Shown: positions 15,010 to 27,048, counted from the first letter of the stretch. The stretch: DNA of 64,000 nt from Microvirga thermotolerans (GCF_009363855.1 NZ_CP045423.1:2324001-2388000), one strand, 5' to 3'. Numbers and translations are program-made. Notes: generated by a model not told the origin, from the letters alone.

Positions 15010-17013
15010 TCAACCCTCCGTCCTGAGGACGATGAGGCGCGCCCCTTCCGCCACCTGCGCGCCCGGCTCGGCGGCGATCTCCTCCACCTCCCCGTCGGCA
15101 GGCGCGACGAGCGCATGCTCCATCTTCATCGCTTCGACGACGGCGAGCCGCTGCCCCTTCTCGACGCGCTCGCCCGGCTTCACGAACAGCGCGACGAGCT
15201 TGCCGTGCATGGGCGCCTTGACCACGTTGCCGCCGTTGAGATGCTCCAGGTCCACATCGAACGGATCGTAGGGCGAGACGCGGGTCTGCCGGCCTTCGCT
15301 GAGGACGATGACGCCCTGGTCCGTCTGGACGAAGCGGCGCATGTCCGCTTCCATGTAGTCCCCGAGAAGGCTCGATGTCCCTCCCCCCCAGGTGACGGTC
15401 ACGTCGGAGTTCCCCTGTGCGCCGCCCACCCTCGTCCATTCCAGGACCGCATCGATACGCTCGCCGTCGACATCCACGGGAAAGTTCTGACGGCGCGCTC
15501 CGCCGAGCTGGAATCCGTCGCACTCGTCCCAAGGCGAAGACGGAGCACCGCCCTCGGCGAACGCGCGATAGCTCTGCGCATCGAACTCCATGTCGACGAG
15601 CTTCAGCACGCCGAGACGCACCGCCTCGGCATCGATCGTCTGGGCCACGGCACCGAGCGCGTCGAGATTGCGGTCGATGAAGCCCGTGTCGAAACGGCCA
15701 GCCCTGAACTCCGGCGCCTCGCACAGCTTCTTGAGGAATGCGACGTTGGTCTTCGGGCCCGCGACGAGGGTCTCGCCGAGCGCCTGCGCCAGTTTCTCCA
15801 GCGCCTCCTCGCGGGTCGGCCCATGTGCGATGACCTTCGCGATCATCGGGTCGTAGAACGGCGTCACCTCGTCGCCGGCCTCGACGCCCGTGTCGATCCG
15901 CACCCCCTCGCTCTCCGGGAAGGCAAGCGTCCAAAGCTTACCCGTGGAGGGCAGGAATTCCCGCTCCGGGTCCTCCGCATAAAGGCGCGCCTCGACCGCA
16001 TGGCCCCGAATGGCGAGGTCGCCCTGCGTGAAGGGCAGCCTTTCCCCGGACGCGACGCGGAACTGCAGCTCCACGAGATCGAGGCCGGTGATCGCCTCCG
16101 TCACCGGATGCTCGACCTGAAGGCGCGTGTTCATCTCCATGAAGTAGAAGCGGTCCGGGCGAAGCCCTTCCCGTCCATCGGCGATGAACTCGACGGTGCC
16201 CGCGCCCACATAGCCGACCGCGCGCGCCGCCTCCACGGCGGCCCTGCCCATGACGGCCCGCATCTCGGGCGTCATGCCCGGCGCGGGCGCCTCCTCGATC
16301 ACCTTCTGGTGGCGGCGCTGCAGCGAGCAGTCGCGCTCGAAGAGATGCACCACGTTGCCGTGGGCATCGGCGAAGACCTGGATCTCGATGTGCCGCGGCG
16401 AGAGGACGTACTTCTCCACCAGCACTCGCGGATCGCCGAAGGCGCCCGCGGCTTCGCGTTGGGCGCTCTCGAGCGCCGCGCCGAACTCCGCCGCGCTCTC
16501 GACCCTTTTCATGCCCTTGCCGCCGCCGCCGGCCACCGCCTTGATGAGGACGGGATAGCCGATCTCGTCGGCCTTCTGCCGGAGGAAGTCGGGATCCTGC
16601 CGCTCGCCGTGATAGCCCGGCACCACGGGAACGCCGGCCTGCTGCACGAGCGCCTTCGCGGCATCCTTCAGGCCCATCGCACCGATTGCAGATGCGGGCG
16701 GGCCGACGAACACGATCCCCGCCGCGGCGCAGGCCTCGGCGAACTCCGCCCGCTCGGACAGGAAGCCGTAGCCCGGATGGATGCACGCCGCGCCGGACCG
16801 TCTGGCGGCTTCGATGATCCTGTCGATGCGCAGATAGCTCTCCCGCGCGGGCGCCGGACCGATGAGGTGCGCCTCGTCAGCCATCTGCACGAAGAGTGCG
16901 CCGGCATCCGCCTCGGAATGGACCGCGATGGTCCGCATGCCGAGCCGCTTGGCCGTGCGGATGATGCGGCAGGCGATTTCGCCGCGGTTGGCGATCAGGA
17001 CGCTCTCGAGCAT
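15010..17013 (-). CDS. Biotin-dependent acyl-CoA carboxylase alpha subunit (methylcrotonyl-CoA carboxylase-like)
   Basis: The 667-residue protein has a biotin carboxylase domain from ESVLIANRGEIACRIIRTAKR, the ATP-grasp glycine loop AVAGGGGKGMKRV, the catalytic region EMNTRLQVEHPVTEAITG and a C-terminal biotinyl domain. The biotin site is EAMKMEH, Lys630. It carboxylates biotin for transfer to an acyl-CoA by a beta subunit. The N-terminal wording is closest to methylcrotonyl-CoA carboxylase (leucine breakdown), but a propionyl-CoA enzyme cannot be excluded. No beta subunit lies nearby. ATG 17013 has GGGGAGGG just upstream. Confidence 0.9.
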   Translation of the reverse strand: MLESVLIANRGEIACRIIRTAKRLGMRTIAVHSEADAGALFVQMADEAHLIGPAPARESYLRIDRIIEAARRSGAACIHPGYGFLSERAEFAEACAAAGIVFVGPPASAIGAMGLKDAAKALVQQAGVPVVPGYHGERQDPDFLRQKADEIGYPVLIKAVAGGGGKGMKRVESAAEFGAALESAQREAAGAFGDPRVLVEKYVLSPRHIEIQVFADAHGNVVHLFERDCSLQRRHQKVIEEAPAPGMTPEMRAVMGRAAVEAARAVGYVGAGTVEFIADGREGLRPDRFYFMEMNTRLQVEHPVTEAITGLDLVELQFRVASGERLPFTQGDLAIRGHAVEARLYAEDPEREFLPSTGKLWTLAFPESEGVRIDTGVEAGDEVTPFYDPMIAKVIAHGPTREEALEKLAQALGETLVAGPKTNVAFLKKLCEAPEFRAGRFDTGFIDRNLDALGAVAQTIDAEAVRLGVLKLVDMEFDAQSYRAFAEGGAPSSPWDECDGFQLGGARRQNFPVDVDGERIDAVLEWTRVGGAQGNSDVTVTWGGGTSSLLGDYMEADMRRFVQTDQGVIVLSEGRQTRVSPYDPFDVDLEHLNGGNVVKAPMHGKLVALFVKPGERVEKGQRLAVVEAMKMEHALVAPADGEVEEIAAEPGAQVAEGARLIVLRTEG

Positions 17014-17130
17014 AAGCCCTCCCCACATTCGGGACCGGAGCCCGCCTGCCGCAGACCTGACGCATCGCGCGGAACCGGAGGTCCGCGTCAGCGAAGAACG
17101 GGTCCGGCGTTCACTGCCGTGGCCCTTCGG

Positions 17131-17176
17131 GTCCGATGCTCGAGCGGGAACCGGCCACCTCCCTGAGAATGCTCTA
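17131..17176 (-). repeat. Short relative of the dispersed palindromic repeat
   Basis: Read on the minus strand it begins TAGAGCAT and ends GAGCATCGGAC, the outer borders of the 105-bp repeats at 524 and 41738. It also contains CCGGTTCCCGCTCGAGCA in the middle. It looks like a minimal or internally deleted member of the same family. Confidence 0.55.
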
Positions 17177-17403
17177 ACCAAATCGGACGGCGCTTGTCAC
17201 GCTCCGGACGAGGCCGCCCCTCGGGGATCCGCTTCCCCAGGGCGCGGACCGCGGGACCGACCGCCGGTTCGCGGCCATGCATTCCACAGCGATGCTTCCT
17301 CCTCGTCAGCGGCCGTCGAAGGGATTCCGCGACCGGCTCCCCGCTCCCCGGCGCCTTCTTGGAAAAACCCCTTGCCGCAGGCCCGGAGGCCCGCTACTTT
17401 TTT

Positions 17404-17424
17404 TGCAAATAGCTTGCAACTGCA
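17404..17424 (+). promoter_or_regulatory. Mur/Fur-type operator upstream of mntH
   Basis: TGCAAATAGCTTGCA (17404-17418) is a TGCAA/TTGCA palindrome followed by ACTGCA. It lies 12 bp before the mntH ATG, preceded by a T-run. AT-rich TGCAA repeats of this type are the manganese-responsive sites bound by Mur in rhizobia and Brucella. Manganese repression of mntH is therefore likely. Confidence 0.65.
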
Positions 17425-17435
17425 GAAAGAGCCCC

Positions 17436-18782
17436 ATGGACGCCTCGCGCCCCTCCTCGATTGTCCCCGAAAACGGCTGGCGCCGCGAACGGCTCTTGCC
17501 GTCCCTTCCGGAAGTGAGCCGTTCCATCGCGGTCCGGCCCGGTTCGAAATGGCGCCGGATCGCCGCCTTCCTGGGTCCCGGCTATCTGGTGGCCGTCGGC
17601 TACATGGATCCCGGCAACTGGGCCACCTCCCTCGCCGGGGGCTCGAAATACGGCTATGCGCTCCTCTCGGTCGCGCTCATCTCGAACATCATGGCGATCC
17701 TGCTCCAGGCCCTGTGCGCGCGTCTTGCCGTCGCCACCGGACGGGACCTGGCGCAGGCCTGCCGCGATGCCTACCCGAAGCCCGTCTCCTGGGTGCTCTG
17801 GGCCCTCGCCGAACTCGCGATCTGCGCCACCGACCTTGCCGAGGTGATCGGCACGGCCATCGGCCTCAACCTGCTGTTCGGGCTGCCGCTGGAGATCGGC
17901 GTGGTGATCACCGCGCTCGACGTCTTTCTCATTCTCTACCTGCAGAATCTCGGCTTCCGCTGGGTGGAGGCCTTCGTCATCGCCCTGCTCGGGGTGATCG
18001 CCCTCTGCTTCGGGATTCAGATCGCCCTGGCGGACCCGGAATGGGGCGGCGTGCTCCGCGGCTTCGCGCCGACGACGGAGATCGTCACCAATTCCGACAT
18101 GCTCTACCTGGCGCTCGGCATCCTCGGCGCGACCGTGATGCCCCACAACCTCTACCTGCACTCGGGCATCGTCCAGACGCGGGCCTATGGCGAAACGCTT
18201 CCGGAGAAGCGCGAAGCGCTGCGTTACGCGACGCTCGATTCCACCCTCGCGCTCATGTTCGCGCTCACGATCAACGCGTCCCTGCTCATCCTGGCGGCCG
18301 CCACCTTCCACAAGACGGGGCGGACGGAGATTGCCGAGATCGGCGAGGCGCACACCCTGCTCCAGCCCCTGCTGGGCGCCGCCATCGCTCCCACCCTGTT
18401 CGGCATCGCCTTGCTCTGCTGCGGCCTCAACTCCACCGTCACGGCCACCATGGCGGGCCAGATCGTCATGGAGGGCTTCATCGACTTCCGCCTGCCGCCC
18501 TGGATGCGGCGCCTTATCACCCGCGGCCTCGCCATCATCCCCGCCGCGGCCGTCACGATCGCATACGGCGAGAGCGGCACGGCGAAACTGCTCATCCTGA
18601 GCCAAGTGATCTTGAGCCTCCAGCTGCCCTTCGCAGTCATTCCGCTCGTGCTGCTCACCGCCTCGCGCCCGAAGATGGGCGCCCTCGTGGCCCCGCGCTG
18701 GCTCACCGCCATCGCAGCCGTGATCGCGACCGTGATCGTGGTGCTGAACGTGAAGCTGCTGGTGGATTTCGTGATGGGATGA
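17436..18782 (+). CDS. mntH: Nramp-family divalent metal (Mn) transporter MntH
   Basis: The 448-residue inner-membrane protein has about eleven helices and the Nramp metal-site motif DPGNWAT in the first helix. The second half of the site is [10 protein letters not shown] in helix 6. It imports Mn(II), and to a lesser extent Fe(II), with protons. I placed the start at ATG 17436 because it follows the Mur-like operator and gives the normal soluble N-terminus; the longer open frame upstream has no protein-like content. Confidence 0.93.
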   Translation: MDASRPSSIVPENGWRRERLLPSLPEVSRSIAVRPGSKWRRIAAFLGPGYLVAVGYMDPGNWATSLAGGSKYGYALLSVALISNIMAILLQALCARLAVATGRDLAQACRDAYPKPVSWVLWALAELAICATDLAEVIGTAIGLNLLFGLPLEIGVVITALDVFLILYLQNLGFRWVEAFVIALLGVIALCFGIQIALADPEWGGVLRGFAPTTEIVTNSDMLYLALGILGATVMPHNLYLHSGIVQTRAYGETLPEKREALRYATLDSTLALMFALTINASLLILAAATFHKTGRTEIAEIGEAHTLLQPLLGAAIAPTLFGIALLCCGLNSTVTATMAGQIVMEGFIDFRLPPWMRRLITRGLAIIPAAAVTIAYGESGTAKLLILSQVILSLQLPFAVIPLVLLTASRPKMGALVAPRWLTAIAAVIATVIVVLNVKLLVDFVMG

Positions 18783-18865
18783 GCATCGCCCGCCTCCGGC
18801 AGTTCGCAGCGTGCGCGCGCCGCGCCGCCCTGCCCTCCCTCTTCCTCAGGAAGCGCCATCGCGAT

Positions 18866-18887
18866 CTCTCCCCCTTGCGGGGGAGAG
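18866..18887. repeat. GC hairpin, intergenic repeat type
   Basis: CTCTCCCCC (18866-18874), loop TTGC, and GGGGGAGAG (18879-18887) form a perfect 9-bp stem. The sequence is typical of short intergenic repeats in alphaproteobacteria and could terminate mntH transcription, though no T-run follows. Confidence 0.6.
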
Positions 18888-18959
18888 CTGGAGAGGGGGG
18901 TGTGGGCGCGACGTTCCGAGATCGTGGCGCCGGCACTCCCACCCTTAATCCCTCCCCCT

Positions 18960-18985
18960 CGCAAGTCGGGTGTTCCCGACTTGCG
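18960..18985. repeat. Perfect 11-bp inverted repeat
   Basis: CGCAAGTCGGG (18960-18970) is the complement of CCCGACTTGCG (18975-18985), with a four-base loop. It lies between convergent mntH and valS and may act as a transcription stop or as a repeat unit. Confidence 0.6.
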
Positions 18986-19184
18986 CATCCATAGGGCCGA
19001 CCCCGGGAACATCCGGGATCGGTGAGGAGGGAAAGCACGTCGCGGTTCCATCGCACCCCGTCGCTCCCCAGGCTTGTCCCGGGGATCCACGTCATCCCAT
19101 GCGCCACAAGGGCGGGACGGGAATGGCCGGATCACGTCCGACCATGACGACGGAGGGTGGGATGGAAGGGAGAAGCGCGGCCTC

Positions 19185-21893
<2,709 letters not shown>

Positions 21894-21984
21894 GGTGAAT
21901 ACCGGCGGTTTGGCGCGAAAACGCGCGCGTCATGACGGCTACAAACCGGACGGATCGGGCGAAGTCAACCGATGGACGCGAAAC

Positions 21985-22602
21985 TCACCGGACCCCGCGG
22001 GAAATGCGCTCGATCTCGGCCCGGACCAGACGCTCCACGAGAGGGGGCAGGTTCTCGTCGAGCCACTCCCTCAGGAGGGGGCGCAGGAGCTCGGCGACGA
22101 AATCCTCCATGGTCGCGGGGCTGCTCCTTCCCGCCACGGCCGCCCCGAGCCGCCCGAAGGCATCGGCCACGCAGGCATCGGCCGCGCCGGAGAGAAGCGC
22201 GTCCTGGCTGCCCGCGACCGATCGGGCCGGAGCCCCTCCCCGAACCTCGGCCGTGGGCGAGGCAGGGGCGGCATGGCCGGAAACCGGCGCGGCGGAACGG
22301 AGCTCCAGACCGTCGACCTTTGCCGGCTTCGCCTGAGGGAACTCGGCCACGGAAGCCGGAATGTCGTCGACCATGGCCGCGAGGACGCCGTCGAACGGAT
22401 CGGACGGATCGCGCTCGTCCGGCGGGGTGAGCGGGATCACCTGGCTTTCTCTCGCCTCGCGCACGGCGCGAAGGGGCGCGGCCTCGCCGCGGTCTGCTTC
22501 CGGCGTCTGCAGCCCCTCCTGATCGTCGGCGATGATGCGCCGGATGGACGCCAGGATCTCCTCCATCGAAGGCTCGTGGGCCTTCGGACTGACTGCATTC
22601 AT
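21985..22602 (-). CDS. popZ: Polar organizing protein PopZ (DUF2497)
   Basis: The roughly 205-residue protein has the two conserved ends of PopZ: the N-terminal helix EPSMEEILASIRRIIADD and a C-terminal helical block MEDFVAELLRPLLREWLDEN followed by LPPLVERLVRAEIERI. The linker between them is Pro/Ala-rich and acidic. PopZ self-assembles at cell poles and anchors ParB-parS. The start could also be an ATG three codons upstream (22611); both share the GAGCGG ribosome site. Neighbour valS supports the call. Confidence 0.9.
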   Translation of the reverse strand: MNAVSPKAHEPSMEEILASIRRIIADDQEGLQTPEADRGEAAPLRAVREARESQVIPLTPPDERDPSDPFDGVLAAMVDDIPASVAEFPQAKPAKVDGLELRSAAPVSGHAAPASPTAEVRGGAPARSVAGSQDALLSGAADACVADAFGRLGAAVAGRSSPATMEDFVAELLRPLLREWLDENLPPLVERLVRAEIERISRGVR

Positions 22603-22731
22603 GCGCCGCATCCGCTCAAAAGGTTTAGAATCAAACGCTTTCAGATGCGTTCAGTATTTCACGGGCGGAGGGAGAAGCAAGCGAGGCCGCAGCGAATGGA
22701 AAGCCCGCAGCCCGCCTTTTTCACCGCTGAA

Positions 22732-24141
22732 TCAGCGGCCGTCGGGGGTCGTCAGACCGCCCCAGAGGTCCTTGACCTGATCGTAATGCACTTTCGGGCT
22801 GTAATGGTTCACCGCAAGGCCGAGGCTGCGCGAGTTGAGGCGGCCCATGGCCTGCGCGACCGCATAGGACGCCACCACACGGTCACGCTGCGCGGTGATG
22901 AGGTTGACGCGGGCGGTCAACAGCTCCTGCTGCGCGTTCAGGACGTCGAGCGTGGTGCGCTGGCCGACGCGGGCCTCCTCGCGGACGCCGTTGAGGGCGG
23001 TCTCGGAGGCGTCGATCTGCGCCTGCGCCGCCACGATCTGGGCGCGGGCGGCTTCGAGCTGCCCCCAGGACGAGATCACCGCCGCCCGGACCTGATCCCG
23101 GATCGAATCGGCCTCCAGGCGGCGCTGGCCGGCGGTTTCCTTGGATTGCCGGGTGGTCGCATAGGCGACGCCGCCGTCGTAGATCGGCACGGTCAGCTGC
23201 GCCACGACGGAGGCAGAGAGGGCCTTGTCGCCCGTGATCTGGTTGTCGTAGCGCTGCGCGACCGCGCCGCGCACGCCGAGTTGGGGCGCGAGCGCCCCCT
23301 GGTCGATCTTCACCTGCAGTTCCGCCACATCGACGCCGTGCTCGGCCGCCTTGATAGCCGGATGCTCGTTGAGGGCGATCCTCAGCGCCCCGTCGACGGA
23401 TTTGGGCAGGAGACGGTCGAGCGGGCGTCCAGGGGCCAGGGAGCGCGGCTCGACGCCGATCACCTGGCGATACTGGGCGATGCTGGTGCGCAGGTTGGAT
23501 TCGGCGAGGCTGACCTGTGAGCGGGCGCCGGCCAGGCGCGACTCGGCCTGGGCCACGTCGGTCCGCGTCACCTCGCCCACGTTGAAACGGTCGCGGGTCT
23601 GGCGCAGCTGCTCGTCGAGAACCTCGACGTTGTTGCGCTGGAGGTCGAGAATCGCCGTGTCGCGCAGCACGTTCATGTACGCCGTCACGGCGTCGAACAG
23701 GATGTTCTGCTCGTTGTTGTTGAGGGTCTCGCGGGCGCCGAGCACCGAGGACTCCGCCTGGCGCACGGAGTTCATCGTGCGGAAGCCGTTGAAGATCGAC
23801 TGCTCGACCTCGATCCCGTAGCCGCGGGGTGTGAGAAAGCTTTCCCCGCCGCTCGAGACCGCAGTCGACGGCCTCTTCACGTTCGAATAGGTGCGGCCGA
23901 TATCGGCGGAAGCATTGACCTGGGGCCGGTAGCCCGACTTGGCACGGGCCACGTTCTCGTCCGTCGCCCGGACGCTGGCGCGCTGCGCGTTGAGGGAGGG
24001 ATTGTTGCCGTAAGCGCGGGCCAGGGCGCTATCCAGCGTCTCGGCGGATACGCCGGTCACGCCCGTTAGCACGAAGGCCGAAGTCATGGCGCCGAAGAAT
24101 ATGCGGCCCCTCTTCCAAAATCGCTTCTCGTTCACGCCCAC
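22732..24141 (-). CDS. tolC: TolC-family outer membrane efflux protein
   Basis: The 469-residue protein has a signal peptide (FFGAMTSAFVLTGVTGVSAE) and two tandem TolC repeats with long coiled helices. The typical stations are ALARAYGNNPSLNAQRA, YGIEVEQSIFNG, VGEVTRTDVAQAESRLAGA and VGQRTTLDVLNAQQELL. It forms the outer-membrane channel for type I secretion and RND efflux. The isoaspartate methyltransferase gene upstream and popZ downstream is the standard alphaproteobacterial arrangement. Confidence 0.93.
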   Translation of the reverse strand: MGVNEKRFWKRGRIFFGAMTSAFVLTGVTGVSAETLDSALARAYGNNPSLNAQRASVRATDENVARAKSGYRPQVNASADIGRTYSNVKRPSTAVSSGGESFLTPRGYGIEVEQSIFNGFRTMNSVRQAESSVLGARETLNNNEQNILFDAVTAYMNVLRDTAILDLQRNNVEVLDEQLRQTRDRFNVGEVTRTDVAQAESRLAGARSQVSLAESNLRTSIAQYRQVIGVEPRSLAPGRPLDRLLPKSVDGALRIALNEHPAIKAAEHGVDVAELQVKIDQGALAPQLGVRGAVAQRYDNQITGDKALSASVVAQLTVPIYDGGVAYATTRQSKETAGQRRLEADSIRDQVRAAVISSWGQLEAARAQIVAAQAQIDASETALNGVREEARVGQRTTLDVLNAQQELLTARVNLITAQRDRVVASYAVAQAMGRLNSRSLGLAVNHYSPKVHYDQVKDLWGGLTTPDGR

Positions 24142-24323
24142 CTGCCTATCGGTCCCAAGAGCGGTTCGCTCCGCCTACCTTAACATTGAATTTCTTAACC
24201 AAAACGACTCAAAGCGAAACAATACCGATGGGATGTCCCACCGCAATCGCACCGAAGAGCCGGACGGCGAATATTGGGGATGTGGCGCAAAAAGGAGACA
24301 CTGTTCGCACCGCACGCGGCGGA

Positions 24324-24992
24324 TCAGAACACGAAGCCGGGCTTTGCCTCGAAAGCGGCGAGGGCCGGCGCGGCAGCGTCGAAAAGATTCCGCTCGCTGA
24401 AGGCATCCCCCGACCGCACGTAGAGGGTCGCCCGCCCGGCGCGTCCGCGCCCGGTCACGCAGACGAGACGACCGCCGTCCGCAAGCTGCCGCAGCAGGCC
24501 TTCGGGGCGCAGGTCCACGGCCCCGTTGACGAGGATGGCGTTGTAGCCGCCATCGACCGGACTTCCCTGGTCGAGAGGGCCGACCTCGACCGAGACGGAG
24601 CCGTAGCCGTAGCCGGCTCCCTCGAGGGCCTGCCGGGCGGCCTGGGCCAGCGCCTCGTCGGATTCGAGGGCGGTCACTCTGGCTCCGAGCTCGCAGAGAA
24701 CGGCGGAGGAATAGCCCCGCCCGCAGGCCACGTCGAGGACCCGCTCGCCGGGCTCGATGCGGAGGGCCTGGATCATCCGGGCCAGGACCATGGGGGTGAG
24801 CATGAAGCGGCGCTCGGCACCGTCGCTCACGAGGACGTTCTGGTCGATGTAGGCGAGTTCCTCGCGGCCCGGGAGCACAAACCGCTCGCGGGGAACGCTG
24901 TCCATGGCATCCAGGAGCGGAATGTCATTCACGTCGAAAGTGCGCAGCTGGCTGTCGACCATCGTCCGGCGCGCTTGCGAGAAATCGACCAT
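24324..24992 (-). CDS. Protein-L-isoaspartate O-methyltransferase family protein
   Basis: The 222-residue SAM-dependent methyltransferase has MVDFSQARRTMVDSQLRTFDV, the motif RERFVLPGREELAY and the SAM loop VLDVACGRGYSSAVLCELG. The family repairs isoaspartyl damage, but this alphaproteobacterial branch may have another target. ATG 24992 is the start; the frame runs further upstream only through the tRNA-Cys gene. It precedes tolC. Confidence 0.88.
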   Translation of the reverse strand: MVDFSQARRTMVDSQLRTFDVNDIPLLDAMDSVPRERFVLPGREELAYIDQNVLVSDGAERRFMLTPMVLARMIQALRIEPGERVLDVACGRGYSSAVLCELGARVTALESDEALAQAARQALEGAGYGYGSVSVEVGPLDQGSPVDGGYNAILVNGAVDLRPEGLLRQLADGGRLVCVTGRGRAGRATLYVRSGDAFSERNLFDAAAPALAAFEAKPGFVF

Positions 24993-25013
24993 GGATTGCC
25001 TCAGAAGATGGGA

Positions 25014-25087
25014 TGGAGGCCTCGCCCGGAATCGAACCGGGGTACAAGGATTTGCAGTCCTCTGCGTAACCACTCCGCCACGAGGCC
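25014..25087 (-). tRNA. tRNA-Cys (GCA)
   Basis: The minus strand gives a 74-nt cloverleaf. The acceptor GGCCTCG pairs with CGAGGCC, the anticodon loop is CTGCAAA with anticodon GCA, the T arm is CCCGG-TTCGATT-CCGGG, and CCA is encoded. It lies directly upstream of the methyltransferase gene on the same strand. Confidence 0.97.
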
Positions 25088-25306
25088 ATCCGGGGCGTGC
25101 CGCGAACGCGACGGGCGCTCCATAGCAGAGCGCGGCCCCAAAGGGCAACTGTCCGTTTTATGACACGATAATGGTTGCGAGGGGGCTTGCAAGCCGGCGA
25201 ACCCGTGGTATATGCCACCCCACCTCGGGCCGACGCGGCGTCTGGTTCTCCAGATCCTCCGGCCGGCGAAGGGAAAACCGACCCCTCCGCAGCAGGTATG
25301 GCATAT

Positions 25307-25381
25307 TCCGGCGTGGCGCAGCGGTAGCGCAGCGGACTGTTAATCCGTTGGTCGTAGGTTCGAATCCTACCGCCGGAGCCA
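25307..25381 (+). tRNA. tRNA-Asn (GTT)
   Basis: This is a 75-nt cloverleaf on the plus strand. The acceptor TCCGGCG pairs with CGCCGGA, the anticodon loop is CTGTTAA with anticodon GTT, the T arm is GTAGG-TTCGAAT-CCTAC, and CCA is encoded. It lies upstream of the photolyase gene. Confidence 0.97.
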
Positions 25382-25503
25382 ACCTCCTCCCTGGAAAAGA
25401 ATTGACTCCGCCCCTCGCATCGGTCCGATTGCCCGAGCCGTTCGCGGTGCCACATGGCTTCGGGGCGGCGCCACGCCTCAAGCGTCTGTCCGGGAGGGAA
25501 AGC

Positions 25504-26952
25504 TTGGCCGGTCCAGCCCTCGTATGGTTCCGCGACGATCATCGCCTGTCCGACAATCCGGCCCTGAGCGCCGCCGTCGACAGCGGAGCGCCCCTCCTCT
25601 GCCTCTACATCCTCGACGAATCGTCGCAGGGGGTGCGCCCCCTCGGCGGCGCCGCTCGGTGGTGGCTTCACGGCTCGCTCGATGCGCTCGACCGCTCCCT
25701 CCGGGAACTCGGGAACCGCCTCGTCATCTTCCAGGGCCCGGCGGAGGAGGTGGTCGACCGCCTTGTCGAGACGACGAATCCCTCCGGCGTCTACTGGAAC
25801 CGGCGTTACCAGGCGGCGGAAATCGCCGTGGACCGGGCCATCAAGGCGCGGCTGACCGCCCGGGGAATCGCCGTCCGCAGCTTCAACGGGCGGCTCCTGC
25901 ACGAGCCCTGGCAGGTCCGGAACCGGGCGGGACGGCCGTTCCAGGTCTTCACCCCCTATCTTCGGGCCGTATCGGCCATGCCGGTCGCTCCGCCCCTCCC
26001 CCGCCCGCGCGAGATCCGAGCGGGCGGCTGGCCCTCTTCGCTTCTCGATTCGAGCCGGTCCCTCGCCGATCTCCGGCTCGAGCCGGAGAACCCGAACTGG
26101 GCCGCGCCCTTCACCGGGCTCTGGCAGCGCGGGGAACAGGCCGCGCAGGAGAGGCTGTCCACGTTCCTGGAGGAGGGACTTCCCGGCTACGCCAGCCGGC
26201 GCGACGTCCCCGCCGCCGAAGCCACCTCCCGCCTCTCGCCGCACCTGCGGTTCGGAGAGATCGGCCCGCGCCAGATCTGGCACGCGGCGACGGCCCGCGC
26301 CGACGGGCGCGAGACGGACACGGCGAAGTTCCTGAGCGAGGTGGTCTGGCGGGACTTCTGCCACCAGCAGCTCCACGACAATCCCGACCTCGCCACCGCC
26401 CCCTGCAACCCCCGCTTCGCGCATTTCCGCTGGGCCGGCGACAATGCGGCGCTCGAGGCCTGGCGCAGGGGATTGACGGGATACCCGATCGTGGATGCGG
26501 GCATGCGCCAGCTCTGGCGGACGGGCTGGATGCACAACCGGGTGCGGATGATCGTCGCCTCGTTCCTCGTCAAGCATCTCCTGACCGACTGGCGGCAGGG
26601 TGAAGCCTGGTTCTGGGACACGCTGCTGGACGCCGACGCCGCCAACAACGCCTTCAACTGGCAGTGGGTCGCCGGATCCGGCCCCGATTCGGCGCCCTTC
26701 CACCGCATCTTCAACCCTGTCTCGCAGGGCGAGAAGTTCGATCCGGACGGCGCCTATGTCCGCGCCTACGTGCCCGAACTCGCGGACCTGCCTTCCCCCT
26801 TCGTCCACAGGCCCTGGGATGCGCCTGGCGATGTCCTGCGCCGGGCCGGGATCGCGCCGGGTGAAAACTATCCGCGCCCCATCGTGGACCATGGCGCCGC
26901 CCGCGAGCGCGCGCTCGGCGCATTCAGGGCGTTGCGCGACGCGCAGACCTGA
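25504..26952 (+). CDS. phrB: Deoxyribodipyrimidine photolyase
   Basis: The 482-residue class I photolyase repairs cyclobutane pyrimidine dimers using blue light. The N-terminal antenna domain begins GPALVWFRDDHRLSDNPAL. The FAD domain carries LSPHLRFGEIGPRQIW, LSEVVWRDFCHQQL, MHNRVRMIVASFL and NNAFNWQWVAGSG. The start is best placed at TTG 25504, which has GGGAGGGA six bases upstream and gives the normal family N-terminus. No ATG is available at that point. Confidence 0.93.
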   Translation: MAGPALVWFRDDHRLSDNPALSAAVDSGAPLLCLYILDESSQGVRPLGGAARWWLHGSLDALDRSLRELGNRLVIFQGPAEEVVDRLVETTNPSGVYWNRRYQAAEIAVDRAIKARLTARGIAVRSFNGRLLHEPWQVRNRAGRPFQVFTPYLRAVSAMPVAPPLPRPREIRAGGWPSSLLDSSRSLADLRLEPENPNWAAPFTGLWQRGEQAAQERLSTFLEEGLPGYASRRDVPAAEATSRLSPHLRFGEIGPRQIWHAATARADGRETDTAKFLSEVVWRDFCHQQLHDNPDLATAPCNPRFAHFRWAGDNAALEAWRRGLTGYPIVDAGMRQLWRTGWMHNRVRMIVASFLVKHLLTDWRQGEAWFWDTLLDADAANNAFNWQWVAGSGPDSAPFHRIFNPVSQGEKFDPDGAYVRAYVPELADLPSPFVHRPWDAPGDVLRRAGIAPGENYPRPIVDHGAARERALGAFRALRDAQT

Positions 26953-27048
26953 CCCGGGGCGATTCGGCTTGACCCGCCCCTCCCCTTCGGCCCAGCATCC
27001 CTCTCCCGCCGCAGCGGCGGCGAAGCCATACGCATTTCCGGAATTGCC

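Larger units (their letters stand above)
17014..17435. other. Divergent intergenic region between the carboxylase gene and mntH
   Basis: It holds a short palindrome-family element (17131-17176) on the carboxylase side and a Mur-like operator (17404-17424) on the mntH side. No additional gene is seen. Confidence 0.6.
18783..19184. other. Intergenic region with repeat-type hairpins
   Basis: It contains two perfect hairpins at 18866-18887 and 18960-18985 and a stretch near 19066 (CAGGCTTGTCCCGGGGATCC) of the kind repeated between genes in related genomes. It separates the 3' ends of mntH and valS. No gene is seen. Confidence 0.6.

Noticed and set aside
24142..24323. CtrA binding site upstream of tolC
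   Set aside because: Two TTAA half-sites are present near 24180-24200, but they are 11 bases apart, not the 7 required.
24993..25503. Genomic island attachment site at the tRNA-Cys/tRNA-Asn pair
   Set aside because: No integrase, no partial tRNA repeat and no change in gene character follow either tRNA.
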